This document shows positions 1-8,300 of a DNA stretch of 64,000 bases, one piece after another. The position numbers and the translations under genes are program-made. The notes below the pieces were generated by a model. The model had not been told where the DNA came from, did not search any database, and saw nothing but the letters and a program-made list of their open reading frames with translations. This DNA is from Amycolatopsis orientalis DSM 43388 (GTDB lineage Bacteria > Actinomycetota > Actinomycetes > Mycobacteriales > Pseudonocardiaceae). The first letter of the stretch is position 1. Each line of letters starts with the position of its first letter. Location: contig NZ_ASXG01000157.1 of assembly GCF_000411975.1 (NCBI RefSeq), positions 1 to 64,000 on the forward strand. Direction: 5' to 3'.

Positions 1-44
1 GAGGTGCTTGTCAAGGCACGCTTTCCCGCCTTGACAAGCACCTC
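1..44. terminator. Perfect 17-bp inverted repeat, likely terminator
   Basis: Bases 1-17 (GAGGTGCTTGTCAAGGC) are the exact reverse complement of bases 28-44, with a 10-base loop. The hairpin lies about 60 bases beyond the stop codon of the leftward fadA6 gene, so it probably ends that transcript, and perhaps also a rightward gene outside the window. No T-run follows, which is usual in GC-rich actinomycetes. Confidence 0.6.
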
Positions 45-48
45 CGCG

Positions 49-81
49 CCGTAGTCACAATCAGGCTTCGGGGTGCCCCAC
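49..81 (-). repeat. Dispersed 33-base intergenic repeat, copy 1
   Basis: Read on the minus strand this begins GTGGGGCACCCCGAAGC, then three variable bases, ATTGTG, three variable bases and ACGG. The same arrangement occurs on the plus strand at 58191-58223, with 27 of 33 positions identical. Both copies lie in non-coding DNA downstream of a leftward gene. The first 13 bases are themselves partly self-complementary (GTGGGGCACCCC). Function is unknown. Confidence 0.5.
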
Positions 82-106
82 CGCACCACCCCGCCGGAAC
101 CGCACC

Positions 107-1258
107 CTAAAGCCGCTCCAGCACAGTCACATTCGCCTGCCCACCCCCCTCGCACATGACCTGCAACCCGTACCGCCCCCCAGACCGTTCCAATTCATGC
201 AACAACGTAGTCATCAACCGAGCCCCAGTAGCCCCGATCGGGTGCCCCAGCGCAATCCCGCCGCCGTTCACATTGACCTTCTCGTGCGGCACCCCGGTCT
301 CCCGCATCCAAGCCAACACCACCGGTGCGAACGCCTCATTGCACTCGAACAGATCGATCTCCTCCACCGACATCCCAGCCTTCTCCAACGCCCGTTGGGT
401 AGCCGGAATTGGCGCGGTCAGCATCCACACCGGATCCGCCCCGTACACGCTGAGGTGATGCACCCGAGCCCGTGGCGTCAACCCGTGCTCCGCGACCGCC
501 TTCTCCGAAGCGAGCAACAACGTCGCGGCGCCGTCGCTGATCTGCGACGCCACCGCGGCCGTCAGCGGGCTGCCCTCTTCCAGCGGCTTCAACCCCGCCA
601 TCTTCTCCAGCGAAGTATCCCGCCGAGGCCCCTCGTCCACCGAAAACTCGCCGACCGGCGAGATCTCCCGGGCAAATCGCCCCTCATCGATAGCCGCCAA
701 TGCCCGCCGATGGCTCTCGTAAGCGAATTCCTCCAGCGAAGACCGGGAAAAACCCCATTTCTCCGCGATCATCCGCGCCGCCCGGAACTGCGAGATTTCC
801 TGCGTCCCGTACCGAGCCACCCACCCCGGCGACTCCGCGAACGGCGTGCTGAACCCGAACTGCTGGCCGACGACCATCGCGGAAGAAATCGGAATCGCGG
901 ACATATTCTGCACTCCGCCGGCGACAATCAGATCCGCGGTCCCGGACAGCACCCCTTGCGCCGCGAAATGCACGGCCTGCTGGCTGGACCCGCACTGCCG
1001 GTCCACCGTCACGCCCGGCACGTGATCCGGCAGCCCAGCCGCCAGCCAGGCCGTCCGAGCGACATCCCCGGCCTGGGAACCGATCGTGTCGCAGCACCCG
1101 AACACGACATCGTCCACCGCACCGGGATCGATCCCCGTCCGCCGAACCAGCGCTGTGATCGCATGCGCCCCCAAATCAGCGGAATGCACTCCGGCGAGCG
1201 CCCCGCCGCGCCGTCCCACCGGAGTGCGGACCGCGTCGACCACATATGCCTCAGGCAC
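107..1258 (-). CDS. fadA6: Steroid C/D-ring thiolase FadA6 (acetyl-CoA acetyltransferase family)
   Basis: A 383-residue thiolase of full family length. The nucleophile is Cys89 in VDRQCGSSQ; the catalytic His339 (GHPIGATG) and Cys369 (MCEGGG) are present. Start is GTG at 1258, preceded by CAGGAGG five bases upstream. It is the last gene of a leftward set after fadE30 and ipdF. In the pathway known from Mycobacterium, FadA6 thiolyses 6-methyl-3,7-dioxodecanedioyl-CoA, the product of IpdAB, to MOODA-CoA and acetyl-CoA. The assignment to FadA6 rather than a general thiolase rests mainly on this neighbourhood, which holds most KstR2-regulon genes. Expression is expected from the KstR2-controlled promoter near 3300. 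Confidence 0.85.
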   Translation of the reverse strand: MPEAYVVDAVRTPVGRRGGALAGVHSADLGAHAITALVRRTGIDPGAVDDVVFGCCDTIGSQAGDVARTAWLAAGLPDHVPGVTVDRQCGSSQQAVHFAAQGVLSGTADLIVAGGVQNMSAIPISSAMVVGQQFGFSTPFAESPGWVARYGTQEISQFRAARMIAEKWGFSRSSLEEFAYESHRRALAAIDEGRFAREISPVGEFSVDEGPRRDTSLEKMAGLKPLEEGSPLTAAVASQISDGAATLLLASEKAVAEHGLTPRARVHHLSVYGADPVWMLTAPIPATQRALEKAGMSVEEIDLFECNEAFAPVVLAWMRETGVPHEKVNVNGGGIALGHPIGATGARLMTTLLHELERSGGRYGLQVMCEGGGQANVTVLERL

Positions 1259-1275
1259 GAAATCCTCCTGCGGGA

Positions 1276-2076
1276 TCAGGGATGCTGACTGCTCACCGAG
1301 ACGACTTCACCAGTGAGATAGGACGAATACGCACTAGCGAGAAACACCATTACATTGGCGACTTCCCACGGTTCCGCGGCCCGCCCGAACGCCTCGCGCC
1401 CCTTCAACTCGGCGAGCAGCTCAGCGGTGGTGACTTTCTCCAAGAACGGATGCATCGCCAGACTGGGCGACACCGCGTTGACCCGGATCCCCGAAGGAGC
1501 CAGATCCATCGCCGCGGACCGGGTCAACGCCATCACCCCGGCCTTGGCCGCCGCGTAATGCGCCTGGCCTTCCTGCGCCCGCCAGCCGATCACCGAAGCG
1601 TTGTTCACGATCACGCCCCGGACGCCGCGAGCGATCATTCGCCGGGAAGCCGCGCGAATGCACCGGAAAGTCCCGGTCAGCGTCACGTCGAGCACCAGCG
1701 ACCACTGCGCGTCAGTCATCTCGGTGATGGACGCCGTTCCGCCGAGACCGGCGTTGTTCACCATGACTTCGACCCCGCCGAACGGCTCGGCCGCGTCCAG
1801 CAACGCAGCGATCTGCTCCTCGTTGGTCACGTCGCACACCACCGAAGCGACCCGCTCGGCCCCGAATTCCGCGCCCAGTTTGGAAGCCGCCTCGCCCAGC
1901 CGCCGCTCGTGCGTGTCCCCGAGGACGACCGCCCGGGCGCCCTCCTCCAGGCACCGCCGGGCGACCGCGGCCCCGATACCCGCGCCCGCCGCCGCAGTCA
2001 CCACGATCACGCGTTCAGCGAGCAACCCGTGCCCAGGAACGTAATCGGGCGCGGGCTGTTCCGGTTTAGCGCTCAC
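1276..2076 (-). CDS. ipdF: Short-chain dehydrogenase, IpdF-like
   Basis: A 266-residue classical SDR. The cofactor loop is TAAAGAGIG (about residues 27-35), followed by NNAG (109-112 region), a serine in NNASVIG and the catalytic YAAAK. The GTG start overlaps the fadE30 stop by four bases (GTGA), so translation is coupled; a GGGAG lies upstream. Its place between fadE30 and fadA6 matches IpdF (Rv3559c), which oxidises the 5-hydroxyl of the HIP-derived CoA thioester during ring C/D breakdown. The loop is slightly unusual (TAAAGAG rather than TGxxxGxG) but keeps the glycines. Substrate is inferred from context only. Confidence 0.75.
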   Translation of the reverse strand: MSAKPEQPAPDYVPGHGLLAERVIVVTAAAGAGIGAAVARRCLEEGARAVVLGDTHERRLGEAASKLGAEFGAERVASVVCDVTNEEQIAALLDAAEPFGGVEVMVNNAGLGGTASITEMTDAQWSLVLDVTLTGTFRCIRAASRRMIARGVRGVIVNNASVIGWRAQEGQAHYAAAKAGVMALTRSAAMDLAPSGIRVNAVSPSLAMHPFLEKVTTAELLAELKGREAFGRAAEPWEVANVMVFLASAYSSYLTGEVVSVSSQHP

Positions 2077-3251
2077 GGTCGCGGCTCCCTAGGCAGGCCG
2101 AGCACTCGCTCGGCGATGATATTGCGCTGGATTTCGTCCGAGCCGCCGTAAATCGTGTCGGCCCGGCTGAACAGGAAAAGCGTCTGCTGCGCGTCGAGAT
2201 CGTAGGAACCGTTTGTGGTCAACGCGGAACCTCCGCGGACCTCCATCGCCAGCTCGCCCAGTTCCCGGTGCCACCGAGCCCACAGCAGCTTCGACACCGA
2301 AGCCTCCGGCCCCCGCGACCCCGCTTCATACGCGCTCAGGGTCCGCAGCGCGTGCACCCGCAGCACCTCGAGGCCGACCGCGGCCCGTGCCAACCGGTCC
2401 CGCACCACCGGATCGTCATACCGCCCGTTCGCTCGCGCGGCCGCGACCACCCCGGCCAGCTCCCGGGCGAACCCGACCTGCTGCCCGATCGTCGACACCC
2501 CGCGCTCGAACCCGAGCGTCGCCATCGCGACCCGCCACCCGTCCCCGGGCGCGCCGACCACCAGCGACTCCTCGGTCCGGGCCCCGTCGAAGAAGACCTC
2601 GTTGAACTCGCTGGTCCCGGTCAGCTGGCGGATCGGCCGCACCTCGACCCCGGGCTGATCCATCGGCACCAGCACATACGACAGCCCGGCGTGCCGCCGG
2701 GACCCCGGCTCGGTCCGCACCACCGCGAAACACCACTGCGCGTGCTGGGCGAGCGACGTCCAGATCTTCTGTCCGTCGATCACCCACTCGCCGCCCTCCA
2801 GCCGGGCCCGCGTGCGCACCCCGGCCAGATCCGACCCGGCGCCCGGCTCGGAATAGCCCTGGCACCACAGCTGCGTGACCCCGACGATCCCCGGCAGGAA
2901 CCGCCGCCGCTGCTCGTCGGTGCCGTGCGCGATCAGCGTCGGCCCGAGCAGCTCCTCGCCCAGATGATTGACCCGCGCCGGCGCGTTCGACCGGGCGTAC
3001 TCCTCGTGGAAGATCACCTGCCGCAGCAGGCTCAGCCCGCGCCCGCCGTACTCGACCGGCCAGCCCAGGCAGGTCCAGCCGTGCGCGGCCAGATGCTGGT
3101 TCCACGCCTGCCGCTCCTCCGGCGCCTCGTGCTCGCGCCCGGATCCGCCGAGCCCCTTCAGCGCGGCGAACTCGCCCGCGAGGTGGTCGCGCAGCCACTC
3201 GCGCACCTCGGCGCGGAACTGCTCGTCCTCGGGGGTGTAGCGAAGATCCAC
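2073..3251 (-). CDS. fadE30: Acyl-CoA dehydrogenase, FadE30-like
   Basis: A 392-residue acyl-CoA dehydrogenase. N-terminal helical domain, then the FAD-binding signature WCQGYSEPGAGSDLA and WVIDGQKIWTS, and the C-terminal YGGSDEIQRNIIAERVLG motif. GTG start at 3251 with AGGAGG four bases upstream. First gene of the leftward operon fadE30-ipdF-fadA6, starting 36 bases from a KstR2 box. FadE30 in Mycobacterium opens beta-oxidation of the propionyl side chain of the hydroxylated HIP-CoA. Gene order and the neighbouring operator support that role here. Confidence 0.8.
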   Translation of the reverse strand: MDLRYTPEDEQFRAEVREWLRDHLAGEFAALKGLGGSGREHEAPEERQAWNQHLAAHGWTCLGWPVEYGGRGLSLLRQVIFHEEYARSNAPARVNHLGEELLGPTLIAHGTDEQRRRFLPGIVGVTQLWCQGYSEPGAGSDLAGVRTRARLEGGEWVIDGQKIWTSLAQHAQWCFAVVRTEPGSRRHAGLSYVLVPMDQPGVEVRPIRQLTGTSEFNEVFFDGARTEESLVVGAPGDGWRVAMATLGFERGVSTIGQQVGFARELAGVVAAARANGRYDDPVVRDRLARAAVGLEVLRVHALRTLSAYEAGSRGPEASVSKLLWARWHRELGELAMEVRGGSALTTNGSYDLDAQQTLFLFSRADTIYGGSDEIQRNIIAERVLGLPREPRP

Positions 3252-3294
3252 CCGTCCTCCTGGTCCGCCGGTCCCGGTCCGGCCACGCTACCAA

Positions 3295-3308
3295 ACCAAG
3301 CACTTGTT
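3295..3308. promoter_or_regulatory. KstR2 operator in the fadE30/crotonase divergent promoter
   Basis: ACCAAGCACTTGTT fits the KstR2 consensus AnCAAGnnCTTGnT at every fixed position. It is flanked by a wider near-palindrome (CTACCAAA to the left, TTTGGTAG to the right, 3288-3314). It lies in the 96-base gap between the divergent starts at 3251 and 3348 and so could repress both operons until the HIP-CoA effector releases KstR2, which is encoded at 9073-9684. Confidence 0.85.
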
Positions 3309-3347
3309 TGGTAGCATCGCCGCCGAACCGAGAGGGAGTGATGCGCG

Positions 3348-4226
3348 TTGAGCGGAACCGAAGAAAGCACCGACGAGCCGGTCGTGACCTACGAGGTGCG
3401 CGGTCCGGTCGCGGTCGTCACGCTGAACCGGCCGCAGTACCGCAACGCGCAGAACTCGAAGATGACCTACGCCCTCGACGCCGCGTTCGCCGCGGCAGTG
3501 GACGACCCGGACGTCAAGGCGATCGTGCTGGCGGGCAACGGCAAGCACTTCTGCGCCGGGCACGACATCGGCACCCCCGGCCGCGACGTCGACCAGAGCT
3601 TCGAGCGCAAAGCGGTCATCTGGTGGGACCACACCGACCGCGCGGGCGTCGATTCGCGGTTCGCCCGCGAGTCGGAGGTCTACCTCGGCATGTGCCGGCG
3701 GTGGCGGGAGATCCCGAAGCCGGTGATCGCGATGGTGCAGGGCGCGTGCATCGCGGGCGGCCTGATGCTCGCGTGGTCGTGCGATTTCATCGTGGCCTCC
3801 GACGACGCGTTCTTCTCCGATCCGGTGGTGCGGATGGGCATTCCGGGCGTCGAGTACTTCGCGCATCCGTGGGTGATGAACCCGCGCGCGGCGAAGGAAT
3901 TCCTCTACACCGGCGACCGGTTCACCGCCGCCCGCGCACAGGCGCTCGGCATGGTCAACCACGTCGTGCCGCGCGCCGAACTCGAAGAGGCGACGTTCGC
4001 GATCGCCGAGCGGATCGCGCAGATGCCGCAGCTGGGTCTCGCGCTCACCAAGAAGGCCGTCAACCAGGCGGAAGACCTGATGGGCATGCGGTCCGGAATG
4101 GACTCGGTGTTCGGCCTGCACCACGCCGCGCACGCGCACAACGCCGAACTGGACGCCGATTCGCTCGCCGGGCTCGACGCGCGTGCCATGGCGAAGGCCA
4201 ACAAGAAGGCCGCGGGAGAGTCATGA
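3348..4226 (+). CDS. Enoyl-CoA hydratase/isomerase (crotonase) of the HIP cluster
   Basis: A 292-residue crotonase, slightly longer than the usual 260. The oxyanion-hole segments are KHFCAGHDIG and GACIAGGLMLA; a C-terminal helical part ends in a Lys/Ala-rich tail. The start appears to be TTG at 3348, about ten bases after GAGGGAG; the ATG at 3341 is in another frame. The stop overlaps fadE31 (ATGA). It heads the operon with fadE31-33 and ipdAB under the KstR2 box, so it probably hydrates an enoyl-CoA made by the FadE31-33 enzymes, or acts as a ring hydrolase like EchA20. It is longer than EchA20, and I cannot choose between these roles from sequence. Confidence 0.8.
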   Translation: MSGTEESTDEPVVTYEVRGPVAVVTLNRPQYRNAQNSKMTYALDAAFAAAVDDPDVKAIVLAGNGKHFCAGHDIGTPGRDVDQSFERKAVIWWDHTDRAGVDSRFARESEVYLGMCRRWREIPKPVIAMVQGACIAGGLMLAWSCDFIVASDDAFFSDPVVRMGIPGVEYFAHPWVMNPRAAKEFLYTGDRFTAARAQALGMVNHVVPRAELEEATFAIAERIAQMPQLGLALTKKAVNQAEDLMGMRSGMDSVFGLHHAAHAHNAELDADSLAGLDARAMAKANKKAAGES

Positions 4227-5377
4227 GCCCGGAATTCACCGCCGCGGAAGAAGAGTTCCGCGCGGAGGCCCGCGCTTGGCTCGCGGAAAACAGCCCCGGC
4301 CCGCTGCCGTCGATGGACACCGAGGAAGGCGCCCGCGCGCACCGCGAATGGGAAGCGAAGCTGGCCGAAGGGCGCTGGTCCGTGGTCACGTGGCCCGCCG
4401 AGTACGGCGGCCGCGACGCGACGCTGACCGAGTGGGTGCTGTTCGAGGAGGAGTACTACCTCAGCGGCGCACCGACCCGGATCGCGCAGAACGGCATCTC
4501 GCTGCTGGCCCCGATCATCTTCGAGCACGGCACCGACGACCAGCGCCGGCGGCACCTGCCCCGTACCGCCGACGGCACCCGGATCTGGGCGCAGGCATGG
4601 TCCGAGCCCGAGGCGGGCAGCGACCTCGCCGGGATCCGCAGCACCGCTGTCCGCGACGACGAACGCGGCGGCTGGGTCCTCAACGGACAGAAAATCTGGA
4701 GTTCCCGCGCCCCCTTCGCGGACTGGGGTTTCGGCCTGTTCCGCTCGGACCCGGACGCCGAACGGCACCGCGGCCTGACCTACTTCCTGTTCCCGCTCGA
4801 CGCCGACGGCGTCACCGTCCGGCCGATCGCCCAGCTCGACGGCGACTGCGGATTCGCCGAGATCTTCTTCGACGACGTCTTCGTGCCCGATGAGGACGTC
4901 CTCGGCGGAGCCGGCGACGGCTGGCGCGTCGCGATGAGCACGGCGGGCAACGAACGCGGGCTGTCGCTGCGCTCGCCGGGCCGGTTCCTCGCCGCGGCGA
5001 ACCGCCTGCTGGACCTCTGGGCCGAGCGCGGGGCCGAGGCGCCGCACCTGCGCGACCGCGTGGCCGACGCGTGGATCAAGGCCGAGGCCTACCGGCTCTA
5101 CACCTGGGACACCGTCGACCACGTGCGGCACGGCGGCGACGTCGGCGCCGCGGGCAGCGTGAACAAGCTCTTCTGGACCGGCCTCGACCTCGCCATCCAC
5201 GAGACGGCGCTGGACCTGCTCGGCCCGGAGCAGGAGCTGCGCGGGCGCTGGAGCGAGGACTACCTGTTCGCCCTCGGCGGCCCGATTTACGCCGGCACCA
5301 ACGAAATCCAGCGCAACATCGTCGCGGAACGGCTGCTCGGCCTCCCCCGCGGCGAACGCGGGAAGGCACAGGCATGA
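4223..5377 (+). CDS. fadE31: Acyl-CoA dehydrogenase FadE31-like
   Basis: A 384-residue acyl-CoA dehydrogenase. Seen motifs: WAQAWSEPEAGSDLAGIRS, GWVLNGQKIWSSRAPF and GGPIYAGTNEIQRNIVAERL. The SSRAPF segment and the stretch with GLTYFLFPLDADGVTVRPIA agree closely with my recollection of FadE31 (Rv3562). ATG start overlaps the crotonase stop, and its own stop overlaps the next ATG. In Mycobacterium FadE31 pairs with FadE32 and with FadE33 as alpha2beta2 heteromers acting late in HIP degradation, after ring opening. The same three-gene order here supports heteromer formation. Confidence 0.8.
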   Translation: MSPEFTAAEEEFRAEARAWLAENSPGPLPSMDTEEGARAHREWEAKLAEGRWSVVTWPAEYGGRDATLTEWVLFEEEYYLSGAPTRIAQNGISLLAPIIFEHGTDDQRRRHLPRTADGTRIWAQAWSEPEAGSDLAGIRSTAVRDDERGGWVLNGQKIWSSRAPFADWGFGLFRSDPDAERHRGLTYFLFPLDADGVTVRPIAQLDGDCGFAEIFFDDVFVPDEDVLGGAGDGWRVAMSTAGNERGLSLRSPGRFLAAANRLLDLWAERGAEAPHLRDRVADAWIKAEAYRLYTWDTVDHVRHGGDVGAAGSVNKLFWTGLDLAIHETALDLLGPEQELRGRWSEDYLFALGGPIYAGTNEIQRNIVAERLLGLPRGERGKAQA

Positions 5378-6327
5378 AGTTCCGGCTGTCCGCCGAACAG
5401 CGCGCGTTCGCCGAGGCGCTGGACGCCCTGCTGGGCGCGGCCGACGTCCCCGGCGTCACCCGGTCCTGGGCGGCCAAGCGGCCGGAATCCGGGCTGCTGC
5501 TGTGGAAACAGCTCGCCGAGCTGGGCGTCACCGGGCTCGGGGTGCCCGAGGAACACGGCGGGGTCGGCGGAACGCCGGTCGATCTGGTCGTGGCCTTCGA
5601 GCGGCTCGGCTACCACGGGGTGCCGGGTCCGGTGATCGAGTCGATCGCCGCCGCGCCGGTGCTGGTCACCGACGCGTCGTTGCTGTCCTCGCTGGCTTCC
5701 GGCGCTGCGGTGGCGAGTTTCGCGAGCGCGCCAGACACTCCGTACGCGCTGGACGCGGATGTCGCGACGGACGTCTTTGTGGTCGGCGATGCGCTGGCCC
5801 GCGCGGACATCGGCCGCTCGCTGCAGTCGGTCGACCCCGCCCGGCATCTGTTCGAGGTCACCGCCGCCGCCGAGATTCAGCCGCTCTCCCGGGAAACCCG
5901 GCGAAAAGCACTCGACCTCGCCAGCCTCGCCTGCGCCGCGGAGCTGCTCGGCTGCGGTGCGCGAATGCTGGCCGACACCGTCGCCTACCTCGGCCAGCGA
6001 CGGCAATTCGGCCGGGTGATCGGCGAGTACCAGGCGCTCAAGCACGCCGCCGCCGACGTCCGGGTGGCGCTCGACTTCGCGCGTCCGCTGCTGCTCGGCG
6101 CGGCCCGCGAACCGAACGCCCGCTCGATCTCGGCGGCGAAGGTGGCGACGTCCGACGCGGCCCAGCTCGCCGCGCGCACCGGGCTGCAGTTGCACGGCGC
6201 GATCGGCTACACGCTCGAATGCGACCTGAGCTTGTGGCTGTTGCGCGTCCGGGCGCTCGTGGGCTGCTGGGGCACCCCGGCCGCGCACCGCGCGCGAGTG
6301 CTGGAGAGCCTGATGAGGGACCGCTGA
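5374..6327 (+). CDS. fadE32: Acyl-CoA dehydrogenase FadE32-like (short partner subunit)
   Basis: A 317-residue member of the shorter acyl-CoA dehydrogenase class, close to FadE32 of Mycobacterium (about 320). It keeps GLGVPEEHGGVGG near the N-terminus, YLGQRRQFGRVIGEYQALKH and LQLHGAIGYTLECDL near the C-terminus. The middle beta-domain is compressed compared with FadE31, as usual for the partner subunit of heteromeric steroid dehydrogenases. Overlaps both neighbours by a few bases (ATGA at 5374, TGATG at 6325). Assignment to FadE32 rather than FadE33 is by gene order. Confidence 0.75.
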   Translation: MKFRLSAEQRAFAEALDALLGAADVPGVTRSWAAKRPESGLLLWKQLAELGVTGLGVPEEHGGVGGTPVDLVVAFERLGYHGVPGPVIESIAAAPVLVTDASLLSSLASGAAVASFASAPDTPYALDADVATDVFVVGDALARADIGRSLQSVDPARHLFEVTAAAEIQPLSRETRRKALDLASLACAAELLGCGARMLADTVAYLGQRRQFGRVIGEYQALKHAAADVRVALDFARPLLLGAAREPNARSISAAKVATSDAAQLAARTGLQLHGAIGYTLECDLSLWLLRVRALVGCWGTPAAHRARVLESLMRDR

Positions 6328-7385
6328 TGCACTTCGCGCTGACCGACGAGCAACGGGACCTCGCCGCCGCCGTCCGCGGTCTGGTCGAGCGGCGGGCCGC
6401 CAAGACCGATTTGCGGGCCGCGATCGGCTCGCCGTCCGGGTACGACACTGAGCTGTGGTCCGCGTTGTGCGAGCAGATCGGCGTCGCGGCGCTGGCCATT
6501 CCCGAGGAGCACGGCGGGGCCGGGTTCAGTCTCTTCGAAACGCATGTCGTGCTGGAAGAACTGGGCGCGAGCCTGACCCCGTCGCCGCTGCTGGGGTCCG
6601 GGGTGCTTGCCGCGCAGGCATTGCTGGCCGCGGACGCGCCGGACTTGCTGCCGGAGATCGCGGCGGGCGAGGTCGTGGCGCTGGCATGGGCGGATCGATC
6701 CGGGCGGCATCGGACCGACGGTTCGGACGTGGTCGCCTCGGGCGGAGTCCTGAACGGCGCCGCGACCCTCGTGCTGGACGGGGCGCAGGCGTCGCATCTG
6801 CTGGTGGTCGCGATGGCCGAGGGCCGCCCCGCGCTGTTCGAAACCGCCGCGATCGCCGAAGCGACCCCGGCGGTCGACCAGACGCTCCGGTTCGCCCGCG
6901 TCGATTTCCGCGACACCCCGGCGACTCTGCTCACCGCCGACTTCTCCGAAGCACTCCCCCGGCTGCACGCCATCGCCGCGATCGCCTGCACCGCACTGCA
7001 AGTCGGCGGCGCACAGTCCTGTTTGGACCGCACGGTCGCGCACCTGAAGGAACGCGAACAGTTCGGCCGTCCGCTCGGTTCGTTCCAGGCGTTGAAACAC
7101 CGGGTCGCGGACATGCTGGTCCAGGTCGAAACCGCCCGCTCGATCTCGTGGGCAGCCGGCTTCGCGGCCGCCAACGGCGACGATGTCGTCCGCCAGGCGG
7201 CGTACGCGAAGTCCTGGTGCAGCGAGGCGTTCACCGCGGTAGCGGCCGAAACTGTCCAGCTGCACGGCGGAATCGCGATCACCTGGGAGCACGACGCCCA
7301 GCTGTACTTCAAACGAGCGCACGCGCTGGCACAGCTCTTCGGCGACGCCCGCGAACACCGGGCCCGGCTTCGGAGCGGTGCCTGA
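6327..7385 (+). CDS. fadE33: Acyl-CoA dehydrogenase FadE33-like (short partner subunit)
   Basis: A 352-residue acyl-CoA dehydrogenase with IPEEHGGAGFSLFE near the N-terminus, LKEREQFGRPLGSFQALKH and VQLHGGIAITWEHDAQLYFKRA near the C-terminus. The start ATG shares a base with the preceding TGA. With fadE31 and fadE32 it completes the dehydrogenase trio of the KstR2 regulon. It is about 35 residues longer than mycobacterial FadE33. The identity relies on order within the operon, since the family motifs alone do not separate the paralogues. Confidence 0.75.
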   Translation: MHFALTDEQRDLAAAVRGLVERRAAKTDLRAAIGSPSGYDTELWSALCEQIGVAALAIPEEHGGAGFSLFETHVVLEELGASLTPSPLLGSGVLAAQALLAADAPDLLPEIAAGEVVALAWADRSGRHRTDGSDVVASGGVLNGAATLVLDGAQASHLLVVAMAEGRPALFETAAIAEATPAVDQTLRFARVDFRDTPATLLTADFSEALPRLHAIAAIACTALQVGGAQSCLDRTVAHLKEREQFGRPLGSFQALKHRVADMLVQVETARSISWAAGFAAANGDDVVRQAAYAKSWCSEAFTAVAAETVQLHGGIAITWEHDAQLYFKRAHALAQLFGDAREHRARLRSGA

Positions 7386-7427
7386 TCCGGGCCGATCCCG
7401 CCTGAGCGGAAAACGATGGAGGAACGA

Positions 7428-8300
7428 ATGGGCGGCAAGTCCATGACCCTGGCCGGCGTCACCGAGTACGTCCGGTCCGGGATGACCGTCGGGATCGGCG
7501 GCTGGGGGTCGCGGCGCAAGCCGATGGCGATGGTGCGTGAACTGCTGCGCAGCGACGTCGAGGACCTCACGCTGGTCACCTTCGGCGGGCCCGAGGTCGG
7601 GCTGCTGTGCGCGGCGGGCAAGGTGCGCCGGGTGATCTACGGGTTCGTCTCGCTCGACACGATCCCGCTGGATCCGCATTTCCGCGCCGCGCGCGAGGGC
7701 GGCCGGGTCGAAACGACCGAGTACGACGAGGGCATGTTCGTCGCCGCGCTCCGGGCGGGTGCCAACCGGCTGTCGTTCCTGCCGACACGGGCCGGGCTGG
7801 AGAGCGACGTGCTGCTGATGAACCCCGAACTGAAGACGGTCGCGTCGCCGTATGACGACGACGTTTACCTCGCGGTGCCCGCGGTGCGCCCGGACGTCTC
7901 GCTGCTGCACCTGAATCGCAGCGACACCCTCGGCAACGGACAGTTCCTCGGCCCGGACCCGTATTTCGACGACCTGTTCGCGATGGCGTCGGACAAAACG
8001 CTGCTGAGCGTCGAGAAGATCGTGGACACCGAGGACCTCACCGCCACCGAGCGCTCGACTTCGCTGCTGATCAGCCGGATGTTCGTGGACGGCGTGATCG
8101 AGGCTCCGAACGGCGCGCACTTCACCTCGTGCGACCCGGATTACGGCCGCGACGAGGCGTTCCAGCGCCATTACGCGCAGTCGGCGCAGGACGAGGAATC
8201 GTGGCAGCGCTTCCGCGAGACCTACCTGACCGGCGACGAGGCCAGCTATCACGAAGCGGTGCGCGCCTTCCACCGCGCGACCGAGAAGGAGTCCGGATGA
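7428..8300 (+). CDS. ipdA: Steroid ring C hydrolase alpha subunit IpdA (CoA-transferase fold)
   Basis: 290 residues from ATG 7428, chosen because GGAGGAACGA precedes it; an in-frame ATG at 7416 lacks a ribosome site. The protein begins with an SGMTVGIGGWGSRRKPMA segment nearly identical to what I recall of mycobacterial IpdA, and has GFVSLD, the acidic TEYDEGMF segment (candidate site of the catalytic glutamate), DPYFDDLF and EAPNGAHFTSCDPDYGRDE. IpdAB looks like a class I CoA-transferase but hydrolyses the last steroid ring in COCHEA-CoA. The stop overlaps the ipdB start by ATGA, as expected for subunits made in equal amounts. Confidence 0.9.
   Translation: MGGKSMTLAGVTEYVRSGMTVGIGGWGSRRKPMAMVRELLRSDVEDLTLVTFGGPEVGLLCAAGKVRRVIYGFVSLDTIPLDPHFRAAREGGRVETTEYDEGMFVAALRAGANRLSFLPTRAGLESDVLLMNPELKTVASPYDDDVYLAVPAVRPDVSLLHLNRSDTLGNGQFLGPDPYFDDLFAMASDKTLLSVEKIVDTEDLTATERSTSLLISRMFVDGVIEAPNGAHFTSCDPDYGRDEAFQRHYAQSAQDEESWQRFRETYLTGDEASYHEAVRAFHRATEKESG

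Noticed and set aside
4223-7385. FadE17/FadE18 with EchA13 (Mce3R-type cluster) instead of FadE31-33
   Set aside because: Three dehydrogenases rather than two, the SSRAPF-type FadE31 signature, KstR2 boxes and ipdAB next door favour the KstR2 set.
7416-7428. ipdA start at ATG 7416
   Set aside because: The ribosome site GGAGGAACGA lies inside that reading and points to ATG 7428.
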